A DNA stretch of 64,000 nucleotides from Siphonodentalium dalli (lineage: Eukaryota > Mollusca > Scaphopoda > Gadilida > Siphonodentaliidae). Of this stretch, positions 1 through 9,405 are shown piece by piece. The notes under the pieces are model-generated. The model had not been told where the DNA came from and ran no database searches. It worked only from the letters and a program-made list of their open reading frames with translations. Each line of letters starts with the position of its first letter. Within the stretch, counting starts at the first letter, position 1. The stretch covers positions 35,560,732-35,624,731 of the forward strand of contig CP136065.1 of the NCBI GenBank assembly GCA_032622095.1. Direction: 5' to 3'. The position numbers and the translations under genes are program-made.

Positions 1-274
1 TTTTTGTGTCTATTTTCGTTAGTGCAAGGAAGTTGGGCAATTTAACTTTAATGAACAAAGTTATTATTTTGCATTTCATTTTACATAGTAGGTTCGAAAT
101 CTGCTTTAATTTCATATCTCTTCTCTATCCAGACGTTAAGGTACGAAATGAATCCATTGATTGGACTTATTTTTGGGAAACTTAATTAATGACCAGAATC
201 TCAGATGAAATAGTCAAAACTCATCCATTGAGATGAAATGTAATTATATATTGACATAGTTTTTCTGTAACCCG

Positions 275-440
275 ATATCTAGTTAATTAAAACCCAATGT
301 TTGGTTAATTTAACCCAACGTTTGGTTTCAAAGTTGGGATACCATATATAACCCAATGTTTGGTTTCTCAGTGGTCGGATTTGGTTGACTGAACGTTGGG
401 TTACAGTCTGACTAAACGTTAGTTATATTCAACCCAAATT
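275..440. repeat. Short degenerate repeats of AACCCAACGTTTGGTT
   Basis: The near-palindromic word AACCCAAYGTTTGGTT recurs about five times in 160 bp (around 291, 313, 350, 391 and 411), some copies in inverted form. Spacing is irregular, so this is a motif cluster rather than a clean satellite. Confidence 0.45.
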
Positions 441-1212
441 GTTTTTGAGTGCAGGTTTTTGGGGTTGGTAAATGAGCCGTAAGTTAAATTTAAAGTAGCA
501 GAAAGTTTTGCCGTTGCTCAGTTCAGTTGGGGTTTTATTTCAACCATTAAACGCCGATGATGGAAAGGACTTTCGACAGTGTTCAGCATGGCATCGCATC
601 GCTACATACAACTTAACAAACAGATGTAAATATACCATTGATTCAAATATGAAAAAAAATATTTGTTTAAGATACATGTTTATCACATAAAATTAGGCCC
701 CAAACCCGGCCTCATAATTTTTAGTAGACACACGTGTATTATCGGAACGCACGCTTAGCTCAATGATATCGATGTCAATGTCTGAACTTTATTATTATGA
801 TAATTAGAATATAATTATGGAATTCGATTTGTTTCGGGTTATTTAGTGTTGATTATGAGACAAACATGGGTGATAATGGTGGTTTTGGAAAACACATTTA
901 AAATGGAACTATATTTTGTCTTGAAGGTATATTTCATTCGTCTTTGGTTGTGGTAAGGGAATCAATATTAATTGTTTAAACCCCAGCCATTTCGAGATCG
1001 GTTTCCTTGATAAAATGTGATTATGGATATCAAAATCGTCGCAATTCTATACGAAATGTATTAACCCAGTCCACTAAATTATATACGAGCCTCGCTATAA
1101 ATATCGGCTCGAATCAAATTTAGTGCTGCATGTGTTGTAGGATGTAATGGTCACGACTCAGTTAATAACTAAATATATGTATACGTAATGTTCTATATAC
1201 ATGTTACAGCTG

Positions 1213-1245
1213 CATGTCACGACTCAGTTCCATCACTTGATTATA
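1213..1245 (-). other. Short fragment matching the 3' end of the NHL-gene family
   Basis: About 30 bp starting GTCACGACTCAGTTCCATCA match the antisense of the last NHL-blade coding region seen at 49915-49945 and 50205-50235 with only a few differences. It is too short to be functional and is probably a scattered duplicate of the NHL-gene end. Chance similarity is not excluded. Confidence 0.3.
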
Positions 1246-1369
1246 GGGTCTATTCCACTGCAGTCGCACGGGGACCAATTCTCAATCTCTATAGAGTTAT
1301 CTATCTTACTAATATTAATATGTGTGATAAGATAGACGGGTGTACCTAAATCAGCTGCTAATTACCATT

Positions 1370-1405
1370 TAAATGCTGATAAGCAGATTTCCGATTTCCG
1401 TTTAA
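1370..1405 (+). repeat. Partial ~180-bp satellite monomer, left of MITE
   Basis: The sequence just left of the TTAA MITE (GCTGATAAGCAGATTTCCG followed by TTTAA) matches the part of the satellite monomer reading 'cagcagattcc..cgaac.cagTTTAAC' at 7260-7290. The MITE therefore sits inside a satellite monomer. The left limit of the satellite is uncertain. Confidence 0.45.
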
Positions 1406-1787
1406 CCCTTTACCCAACAGAAGGGCCCTGTGCCAATGTATTCTCTTATATATGCGAGTCGACCATAGGTCGCCTCGCATATATAAGAGAATGCATTGGC
1501 TTAACACATTAAAAATTATAAAATTGTTAAAGAATGTAAGAAAAAATGGTAAAAAGTGTTAAAAAAAGATTTTTTTTAGGCTAATGCATTCTCTTATATA
1601 TGCGAGGCGACCTATGGTCGACTCGCATATATAAGAGAATGCATTGGCACAGGGCATAACTGTAACTATCACAATGTGGTCAAGGAGCCGGTTCCAATGA
1701 TATCCATATGTGTATGGTTATATTGAGACAGACCGAAGATATTTTAGGCTGTTGAAGCTTTATTTGGCCGGTTTGTTGGGTAAAGGG
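1406..1787. mobile_element. piggyBac-like MITE (382 bp) with TTAA duplication and nested palindromes
   Basis: The element begins CCCTTTACCCAACA and ends with its reverse complement TGTTGGGTAAAGGG, and is flanked by TTAA at 1402-1405 and 1788-1791. A TTAA target duplication with termini starting CCC is the signature of piggyBac-superfamily elements (established). Internally, 1423-1500 and 1578-1656 are reverse complements of each other, and each arm is itself a ~70 bp palindrome centred on GTCGACCATAGGTCGCC, so it can fold as one large or two small hairpins. There is no coding capacity, so it is non-autonomous. Flanks on both sides are satellite monomer, showing insertion into the satellite. 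Confidence 0.85.
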
Positions 1788-2198
1788 TTAACTGAATTAT
1801 AACGACGATAGTCGGTCGTGGTTTGTATAAGTGGCACGTAATATAAGTGTGATATCCCACTTCAGGAAGGGGACACATTTTGACCGCCCGTCATGCCCAT
1901 TCAGCAATTCAAAATGCTATTCAACATCATTCAGCATATTATCGCGAACGTAGTTTAACTCAATTATAACGAAGTTAGTAGAGTTTATGTTATGCACATG
2001 AATTGTAGCCTAATTGATGGGCCATAACCATATACATGGAGGAAATCCATTTGACCGACCACCACCCCAGTTCAACAGTTCAAAATCCCGTTCAGCACCT
2101 CATATGGAGCATGTCAGCAGATTCCCCGAACGCAATTTAACTAAATTATAATGACGTTATTCGGGTATAGGATATGCATATGACTTTTAATCGATGTG
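1788..2198 (+). repeat. ~180-bp satellite, about two monomers
   Basis: Monomer landmarks 'TTTAACT..ATTATAACGA', 'GGGTATAGG', 'CCATTTGACCGACC' and 'CAGTTCAACAGTTCAAAATCC' repeat here at ~173 bp spacing (1877, 2050) and again at 6833-7740 at 179-182 bp spacing. The array is interrupted at about 2198 by LINE-1 and resumes at about 6809. Confidence 0.8.
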
Positions 2199-2592
2199 TC
2201 GTATTCACTCTGAGCATATTAATAAACTGATATATGACACAAACTGTATGTATGAGGAAGCATGCAGAAAATACGGATTTCATTATATTGACAATGATCA
2301 TGGGTTTGTGTTCGAGCACAGTGGTAGGGTAAACTGTGAGTTATATAGGGACAATTGGCATCCAAATCGTAAAGGAGCAAGCGTATTGGCTAGAAGAATA
2401 AAGCATGCCCAAAACGATTGTATCCTGGTGCCGAGTTCTCAGATAGAGCAAGTTGTATGCCGCGAGTATGGACACCAGCGACGGCGATATGATGAGCGCG
2501 ACGGGTACAATAGAGAGATCAGAAACTCAGCTGGGTCACAGTCGGAGAACCGCAAGTGGGAATTAAATAAAAGAAACAGTTCTGGACAGTAA
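2199..2592 (+). pseudogene. LINE-1 ORF1, C-terminal part of an SGNH/GDSL-esterase-like domain
   Basis: About 130 codons are open. The stretch YRDNWHPNRKGASVLARRI matches block V of SGNH hydrolases, where the Asp and His of a D-x-x-H motif are catalytic (established for the family; CR1-type LINE ORF1 proteins often carry such an esterase). The Ser and Gly/Asn blocks are missing because the element is truncated at its 5' end. The tail (from about residue 85) is charged and Arg/Ser/Asn-rich, consistent with a nucleic-acid-binding ORF1 end. The ATG at 2194 lies in satellite DNA and is not the native start. Confidence 0.65.
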
Positions 2593-3273
2593 AACTCCAG
2601 TCTCATTAAACACGGTTCTAATGAGGAAGAAATTCGCTCTGATGCTGGTTCAAATGAATTGGCATTTTATAGACATCAACTTTCAGAGATTTTAAGGTTT
2701 ATAAATACCAGACACATGCGAGATTGTTGAAACTACTTGAGTATTTTAATGTATTGTCATGTTTATATATCATATTCCACAGTACATAGTTATTGATTTA
2801 CAACTTTACTGATAATTAACAAATTTAACTGCATAATATTTAAAAATTAACAAATTTCACTATATTTTGAAAATTAACTGATTCAACTACATTCGAATCT
2901 AATTCTGTAAATCTTTACATACCGATTACGCGATATGTTAAATCTCGACATTGAACTTTACTTATTTTAATAATAATTAACAAATTTAACTATATTTTGA
3001 AAATTAACAAATTTAATTATATTTGAATATATAGACTTTAAGTTAATTCTCGAAATAAATAGATAGACGTCAATAGTAAATCTCGACATTGCACAGACAG
3101 ATGCCAGTATTTGATATTAATTATCCCATTGATGGCTATTTCCATATAGTTTCTTGTTCTAGACGACATACCAATTGAAATTCTCCATAAATATGAATAA
3201 ACCGAATATTTCATGCAATAGTATAGAGGAATAGTTGACTGTTGTAATGGTATCGCGCGACAAAACGTTGCAT
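2593..3273 (+). other. AT-rich spacer between LINE-1 ORF1 and ORF2
   Basis: About 680 bp with no protein-like frame. It contains several copies of AATTAACAAATTTAACTATA and variants (around 2813, 2850, 2977 and 3003) in a loose tandem arrangement. A long ORF1-ORF2 spacer is unusual; it may hold decayed coding sequence or a later insertion. Confidence 0.45.
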
Positions 3274-4452
3274 ATACTGCGTGGAATGCACAGGGATTTA
3301 TTAATAAATCGGAAGACCCGCCGTGCTTGTAAAAAATATAGACAGATATGATTTTATTTTATTACAATCACTGAAACTTGGCATAGTACAGAATCATAAA
3401 TCCAAATTCCACATTACCACTGCACTGAACTGAGTCGTAAATGTAACAAAGGACGTTCGATTAAAGGCGGTGTTGCTCTTTACTGCCGTGAACAATACCA
3501 GAAATTTATACACCAGATACACATTGTTGGTGATTATGCACTTTGTGTTGAATTTGATGGTCATATTTTCAACATGATATCTAAAGTTATTTTCATTTCT
3601 ATTTACATTCCACCCGAAAATTCAACGTATTGGAAGACAAATGATCATAGGGACTCTCAATTTACTGAACTTGAATCACTTTTGACTAAATTCAACCACA
3701 ATGATATGGTAATTATGGGTGGAGACTTTAATGCACGAACTGGTAAAATGTCCGACTTTGTTGCAGATGATAATGATGAGCATGTCTTACTACCAAATAA
3801 TTATACCATTGATGAAATTTCTTCTCGTGAAAGTTTAGACGAACAAGTGAATTCGTTTGACCGACAACTAATTTCGTTGTGCAGATCCGTTTCATTACGT
3901 ATTGTAAATGGCAGAATAGTTGGTGACCTTTTAGGAAATTTTACAAGTCACCAATATAATGGCAGCAGTGTGGTCGATTACGTGTTAATCTCAGATCGAT
4001 ATATATCAGATGTTAAGTATTTTTGTGTCAAGTCCCCCAACGAATTCTCAGATCATTGCCCTCTGGCCATGCATTTACAATATAATAAAATCGACGAATC
4101 CCATGTGAATAACATATATAGCTACAATAAGCCGGACTTCAATTTCAAGTGGACACTGAATAGTGCACGTAAAGCTGTTGAGGTCTTAGAAACTTCTGAA
4201 ATTCAAAATAAATTGTCAAAATTTCGAACCCAATATCATAATACCGAACAATCACATGCTGAACTAGCAGTGGATGAAATTACAACAATTATGCAATTAG
4301 TAAACGAGCAAGCATCCATCAAGGTAAGTAATTTGGGATTAAAAGCAAAAAAGAAACGCCCGTGGTTTGATGAAAGGTGTCGCCATCTAAAGTTAATATG
4401 CTGCATATTTCAAAAAATATTAAAACATATCCATTTGACAAATCGCTCATAA
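3274..4452 (+). pseudogene. LINE-1 ORF2, apurinic endonuclease domain and linker (broken)
   Basis: Starting at a TAWNAQGF-like stretch (about 3274) and continuing through ITETWH (3364), GGVALYCREQ (3468), IPP (3607), GGDFNARTG (3718), VVDYVLISDR (3970) and SDHCPL (4050), this shows the order and residues of the APE endonuclease that nicks target DNA for target-primed reverse transcription. The Asp/Asn of GDFN and the SDH catalytic dyad are retained. The frame is broken twice in the first 130 bp, near 3345 and at a stop near 3397, then open from 3400 to 4452. A +1 change near 4380-4450 moves the linker into another frame (4377-4754). Confidence 0.8.
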
Positions 4453-4663
4453 ATAAATTTCATACAGCAAAGAAAATTTACAAGCGGGAATTAAAATATA
4501 AACTGAGGTTATTTAACAAAAGTATTGAAGATAAGCTCAATGCGATAGAGACTTCTGATCCTAGCGAATACTGGAATATGTTACAAAAGGTTAGGAAAAG
4601 AAAGAAACAAAATACGGATGAATTAGATCCTGACTCCGCGGTATCAATTTTCAATGACTTGTA

Positions 4664-5794
4664 TTGCAAAGACGTGGACGGACATCACATGTCACATATG
4701 TACCAAATAGTAAATGCCTTGATATCAAGCATGAAATTAACAATGATGAAATAACAAAGCACGAGGTTCACGAAGCACTCGGCGAGATGAAAAATAAGAA
4801 GTCTCCAGGACCAGATAAGATTCGAAACGAACTTCTTAAAGCGGTAGTGCCGATAATTATTGACGATATAACGCGAATTTTTAACAAAGTATATGAATCC
4901 TCTCATTACCCAACTGGTTGGAGCGAATCTTTGTTGAAACCAATACACAAAAAGGGTGATAGAAAAGATCCTAACAACTACAGAGCTATTGCATTGAGCA
5001 ATTCATTAGGAAAGCTGTTCAATAAGGTGATAAACACAAGGCTTTCAAATTATCTTGAAAACAATAATATTATAAGTGAAAATCAGTTCGGATTCATGAA
5101 GCACAAAAGTACAATTGATAGTGCATTTATACTCAAAACCATAATAAACCGATATAAAAGAGATGGAAAGCCTTTGTATACTGCATTCATAGATTTTCGA
5201 AAAACATTTGATTCTGTTAATAGACCAATATTATTTGAAAAACTGAAGCACATAGGTATAGGTGGGAATAACTTTAAAATGTTGAAATTGATGTATTTGA
5301 AAAGTTCATATATGGTAGACACAAAAGTAGGATACGGCCCTGCGAACGTTTCGACGATTGGAGTCCGCCAAGGATATATAATATCACCCACACTATTCAA
5401 AATATTCATTGATGATATAAGGTATGAATTTGATCCCTCATGTTCACCTATCCGATTAGGAGATCAACTGATAAGTAATCTACTTTTTGCGGACGATATA
5501 GTTTTGTTCTCTGACAAAAAAGATGGTCTCAAAAAATGTCTAAATAAACTAGATACATATACGCGCGTTAATTGTCTAAGTGTCAATACTGAGAAAACAA
5601 AATGTATTGTATTCCGAAAAGGATACACCCGAAATGTGCCAAATTTTTATGGGGCTATAGTAGATGTCGTAAAAGAGTATAACTACCTAGGTATAAAATT
5701 TTGTGCCAATGGATCATTTAAGAAGGCACAGGCTGAAATGCAACTTAAAGGTATGAAGGCAGTATTCTCGTTGAGAAAGTCTGTTCTCTGTTGA
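4664..5794 (+). pseudogene. LINE-1 ORF2, reverse transcriptase domain
   Basis: An open 376-codon frame holds RT blocks in order: KKSPGPDKIRNELLK, the LLKPIHKKGD...NYRAIALSN region, FIDFRKTFDSV (block A; the first catalytic Asp is in IDF), GVRQGYIISPTLF (block B) and FADDIVLF (block C, FADD in place of YADD), followed by thumb sequence with NTEKTKCIVF and YNYLGI. The catalytic aspartates are all present. The frame before 4664 (4377-4754) carries the linker, so ORF2 is in at least three frames in this copy. Family placement: CR1/L2/Jockey/I supergroup by motif order; finer placement needs a tree. Confidence 0.85.
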
Positions 5795-6740
5795 TTTGTA
5801 GGTTAAACTCTTTGATAAACTCATCAAGCCAATTATTCTTTACGGATGTGAGATATGGGCTTCAGATATAAATTTGAACAGATTAAACACAATACCGTGT
5901 GAAATTACTCACATAAAGTTTTGTAAGTCTGTACTCGGAGTTAGCAAACAGGCGTCAAACCATGCAGTTAGGGCCGAGCTCGGGAGATACCCGATAGTGA
6001 TCGATGCTCTATCCAGAGCTATCAAATACACAAAGCGAATTTCTGAATCAGATCCACATTCACTCATCTATACCGCAGCTATGTCCATTGATGAATTTGT
6101 CATCCCTGAACATGAATCAGTGAGACTCGGCATTCCAAAATTAGATGAAATTGTTACCAATGCCTCAATTCACAAACAGATAAATGACATTAAAATCAAA
6201 TTGAAAGAAAACCACATAGAGAATTATAAAACTGATATTTTCAACGATGACAAATGTTCGGGCGCGAATAAGTTAAGGACGTACCGTGTAGTCAAACAAC
6301 ATTATACACAAGAACCTTATCTTAATATTGTCCAGAATATCGACACAAAAATTATGTTTTGTAAACTAAGAATTAGTAATCATAACTTGGAAATTGAAAA
6401 GGGTCGCCATAAACAGCCAAAAGTGTCACTTGATGAAATAATTTGTAGGAAATGTAACATGGAGGTTGAGAATGAAGAACACTTCCTTATGCGCTGCAAC
6501 ACATATGATAAGATGCGTAAACACTTCTTTTATGAGATAGGGATGCTGAGTGATAAATTTATTGGATTGAATGAAGGCCAAAAATTCCAATACATAATGC
6601 AAAATAACGAGCCTCATACATGCAACATAATCTGCAACATGGTCCGGACATTTTTCAAAGAAAGGTCAGATTCTGGTGAGATAATAATGAAATATAGTTA
6701 CTGCAGTATATGTATTATGTTTGAATCATTGTTGACAATG
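5795..6740 (+). pseudogene. LINE-1 ORF2, C-terminal region with CxxC...H...C motif
   Basis: The sequence LFDKLIKPIILYGCEIW spans the frame change near 5795-5860, then an open frame runs on. It includes ELGRYPIVIDALSRAIKY and a CRKCNMEVENEEHFLMRC motif near 6450, the Cys/His element found at the end of many lophotrochozoan and cnidarian LINE ORF2 proteins. The open frame to 6836 crosses into satellite DNA, so its last ~25 codons are not native. Confidence 0.75.
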
Positions 6741-6808
6741 TTATATATATTTGTTATTTTGACATCGGTCTCGTGTGGACGTTTTATGTCATTAAACTAT
6801 CTATCTAT

Positions 6809-7828
6809 CCAAATACATAGAGAGAACATAATTTGACCGACCTCCACCCCAGTTCAACAGTTCAAATTCCCGTTCAGCACGTTATCGGGTACAGTTAAGC
6901 AGATGTCACCGAACGAAGTTTAACCCATTTTTAACGAAGATATTCGGGTATATATGTTACGCAAATGACTTTTTAACGATGGACCATAACTAAATGCAGG
7001 GAGGGAAAACCATTTGACCGACCTCCACCCAGTTCAACATTTCAAAAATCCCGCTCAGCACTTTATCTGGATCATGCAGTTCAGCAGATTCTCCTAAACT
7101 CATTTAACTGATTTTTAACGAATAAAGTCGGGTATAGGTTATGCAAATGACTTGTATTCGACGGCCCGTAACTAAATTCCGGGAGGGATCATTATTTGAT
7201 CGACGTTCACCCCAGTTCAGCAGTTCAAAATCCAGTTCAGCAGTTTAGTGGGTACAGTTCATGCAGCAGATTCCACCGAACACAGTTTAACATATTTTTA
7301 ACGAAGATAGTTGGGTATATATGTTGTGCAAATGACGTTTTATCAACGAGACGAAATACAGGGAATGCAGACCATTTGACCGATCTCCACCCAAGTTCAG
7401 CAATTAAAAATCCCGACCAGCACTTTTTCAGGAACAGTTCAGCAGATTCTCCCAATCTCAGTTTAACTGATTTTTATCGAAGATAGTCGGGTATAGGTTG
7501 TGCAGATGACTATTATTCAATGGCCCGTAACTAAATGCCGGGAGGGATCACCATTTGACCGACGTTCACCCCAGTTCAGCAATTCAAAATCCCGATCAGC
7601 ACTTTTTCAGGAACAGTTCAGCAAATTCTCACAAACTCAGTTTAACTGATTTTTAACGAAGATAGTCGGGTATAGGTTATGCAGATGACTTGTATATAGT
7701 CGATGTGCCATAACCAAATAAAGGGAGAGAACACCATTTGACCCACGTCCACACCAGAACAGCAGTTCAAAATCCCGTTCAGCACGTTATTGGGTACAAT
7801 TCAGCAGATTCCATAGAACGTAGTTTAA
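6809..7828 (+). repeat. ~180-bp satellite array, about six monomers
   Basis: The landmark TTTGACCGAC and variants falls at 6833, 7012, 7194, 7375, 7555 and 7736, giving a period of 179-182 bp. Each monomer also carries GGGTATAGGTTATGCAAATG and CAGTTCAGCAGATTC. Monomers are perhaps 75-90% alike, so this is an old or loosely homogenised array. Within each monomer the short phrase 'cagttcagca' recurs, suggesting an older short sub-repeat. Confidence 0.85.
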
Positions 7829-8297
7829 AGGTACTCAATCCGTAAAGAGGGTCCCCATCTCAACAGATTCCAACAACAACAATCCGATCAGAGGGTCCTA
7901 TATTACTATTTCTTTGGCTTTGGGGGTAAAAAATATTTGATTCGAGTCGAGGAACCCATCAAACAAAGCTCAGAGTTATTAGATATTGATTTTTGAAATT
8001 TGTTATTAACTCGAGATGAGTACTAACAACTGCCGTAATCTGCTCTGGATGTGTACTCCAAATCTATTCAAACAGACAAGGATGGATAACTCTAAAATCA
8101 AGTGGTAATTTTAACGCAATTTTGACTGAGTTCTGGGCCAGATAGTATTCCCGATAATGAAAAATAATAGATTTCTAAAATCGATATCTAACAAATCTGA
8201 GCTTTGATGGGTGACTTCCTCGACTCGAATCAAATATTTTTGACCCCCGAAGCCATTGAAATAGTAATTGAGAGGAGTTTTATCGGATTGAGTACCT
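7829..8297. mobile_element. TTAA-target foldback MITE (469 bp) inside the satellite
   Basis: The termini AGGTACTCAATCCG and CGGATTGAGTACCT are perfect inverted repeats, flanked by TTAA at 7825-7828 and 8298-8301. Inverted homology continues inward for about 170 bp, for example TTTGATTCGAGTCGAGGAA near 7937 against its complement near 8216, so it is a long foldback. No coding sequence. Removing the element and one TTAA restores a satellite monomer. TTAA targets are used by the piggyBac and Kolobok superfamilies; the terminus starting AGG does not tell me which. Confidence 0.85.
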
Positions 8298-8375
8298 TTA
8301 ACCGGTTTTTAACGAAAATAGTCGGGTCTATGTTCTGCAAATGACTTTTTATTGATGGACCATAACGAATTGCAT
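8298..8375 (+). repeat. Last partial satellite monomer
   Basis: After the MITE, TTAAC..GTTTTTAACGAAAATAGTCGGG and CAAATGACTTTTTATTGATGG match the satellite monomer. Homology ends at about 8375. Confidence 0.7.
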
Positions 8376-8892
8376 TTCTACAAGTGCCAGTGGACATGTG
8401 GGCTGGATCCCATGTACGCCCCGCGTTCTCCATGGCTCTTGAAGGTGCAAATATAATTTCCCGGACTTTCCCGAGAATTTGCGTCTGTTTCAAGGGTTAT
8501 GAAGTTGAATATTTTTAGTTGAACACGACCGGCTCCAACAATGGAGACCCTCTGGCTGCGTCCGTGTCTGAGGTACTTATTGGAACATTCGAACCAAAAA
8601 GATGGGGTGTGAGATCCAGTTCCATCAGTTTATTAGTATGACTTGACGGTGCAGCAAGTGGATTACTTATTCGGGTCAATATGATTTGGGGTCACTTTAA
8701 CTAACCCACATCTTTCAGCGAGTCACTACGACTAACTCTGCTGTTAGTCATAGTGACTAAGTTACACCAATTTTTAAGAATTACTTTAATTATGCTTAAT
8801 ATTCATAGCTAAATATAAAATTTCCACTGCATCGCGGTACTATTGGATCTGTAATTGAACGAATCTGATGGGAGGATATAATGGCATATATA
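8376..8892. other. Intergenic, no supported gene
   Basis: No protein-like frame. A small dyad, ACTATGACTAACAGCAGAGT and its complement, lies around 8720-8760. Confidence 0.45.
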
Positions 8893-9405
8893 AATTGTAC
8901 TTTGAACTTTCCAGATTTGAAGGTGGCCAGCTCGTGCTTTTTGCGATAAACTTGATCTCAAAAGTCACCCATGCATGCTGTACGATAATACGATTGTATT
9001 GGGAAAATACATCGCGGATGACGACACAGAGGGCATCTGAGAGGTACCAAATTGGGAAATTCCAATTAGGCGAACATTGGAGCTTGGCCTGAATCAATTA
9101 AGGTGTGGGTTCAGATGAAAAAGTCAATGTATAGTGACTATAGTCAGTCATACCCGCACTTCCTACCCCGACGGAGACACTCTACAGCCACGTCCCTAAA
9201 TAGGCGACTGTTGCTGACTTGTGGCATATATATAAGCAGAACAAAAACACAGGCGTGTGATGTGCTGAACGCTATCGTCATCCGCGATGTATTTTCTAAA
9301 CCCAATTGTATTATCTAAAATTGGTAACTTTTGCGATTAAGTTTACCGGCAAAAAGCACGAACGGTCCACCTCCAGATCCGGAAAGTTCAAAGTTCAAAC
9401 ATATT
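8893..9405. repeat. Inverted repeat (foldback) with ~130-bp arms
   Basis: The left arm 8893-9025 (TACTTTGAACTTTCCAGATT ... ATACATCGCGGATGACGA) pairs with the right arm 9276-9402, which reads TCGTCATCCGCGATGTATTT ... GAAAGTTCAAAGTTCAAA. Arms look about 80% identical and are separated by ~250 bp. Two frames of ~70 codons cross the arms but have no protein character. Probably an old foldback element or two inverted copies of one repeat. Confidence 0.65.

Larger units (their letters stand above)
1..1369. other. AT-rich intergenic sequence, no supported gene
   Basis: No open frame here looks like protein; the longest is a 60-codon low-complexity frame near 508-690. The only structures I can point to are the AACCCAA-type repeats at 275-440 and a short NHL-gene-like fragment at about 1213-1245, both listed separately. 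Confidence 0.5.
2199..6808 (+). mobile_element. LINE-1 of this window: 5'-truncated APE-type non-LTR retrotransposon inserted in the satellite
   Basis: A 4.6 kb LINE in order: end of an ORF1 with an SGNH-esterase signature, an AT-rich spacer, and ORF2 with AP-endonuclease, reverse transcriptase and a C-terminal Cys/His motif. It starts inside ORF1, so it is 5'-truncated, and ends in a short CTATCTATC tail, as LINEs of the CR1/L2/Jockey groups often do. Satellite monomer stops at about 2198 and resumes at about 6809 with a few bases missing; I see no clear target duplication. ORF2 carries at least four frame breaks or stops (near 3345, 3397, 4380-4450, 4665-4750 and 5795), so this is a dead copy. 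Confidence 0.85.
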
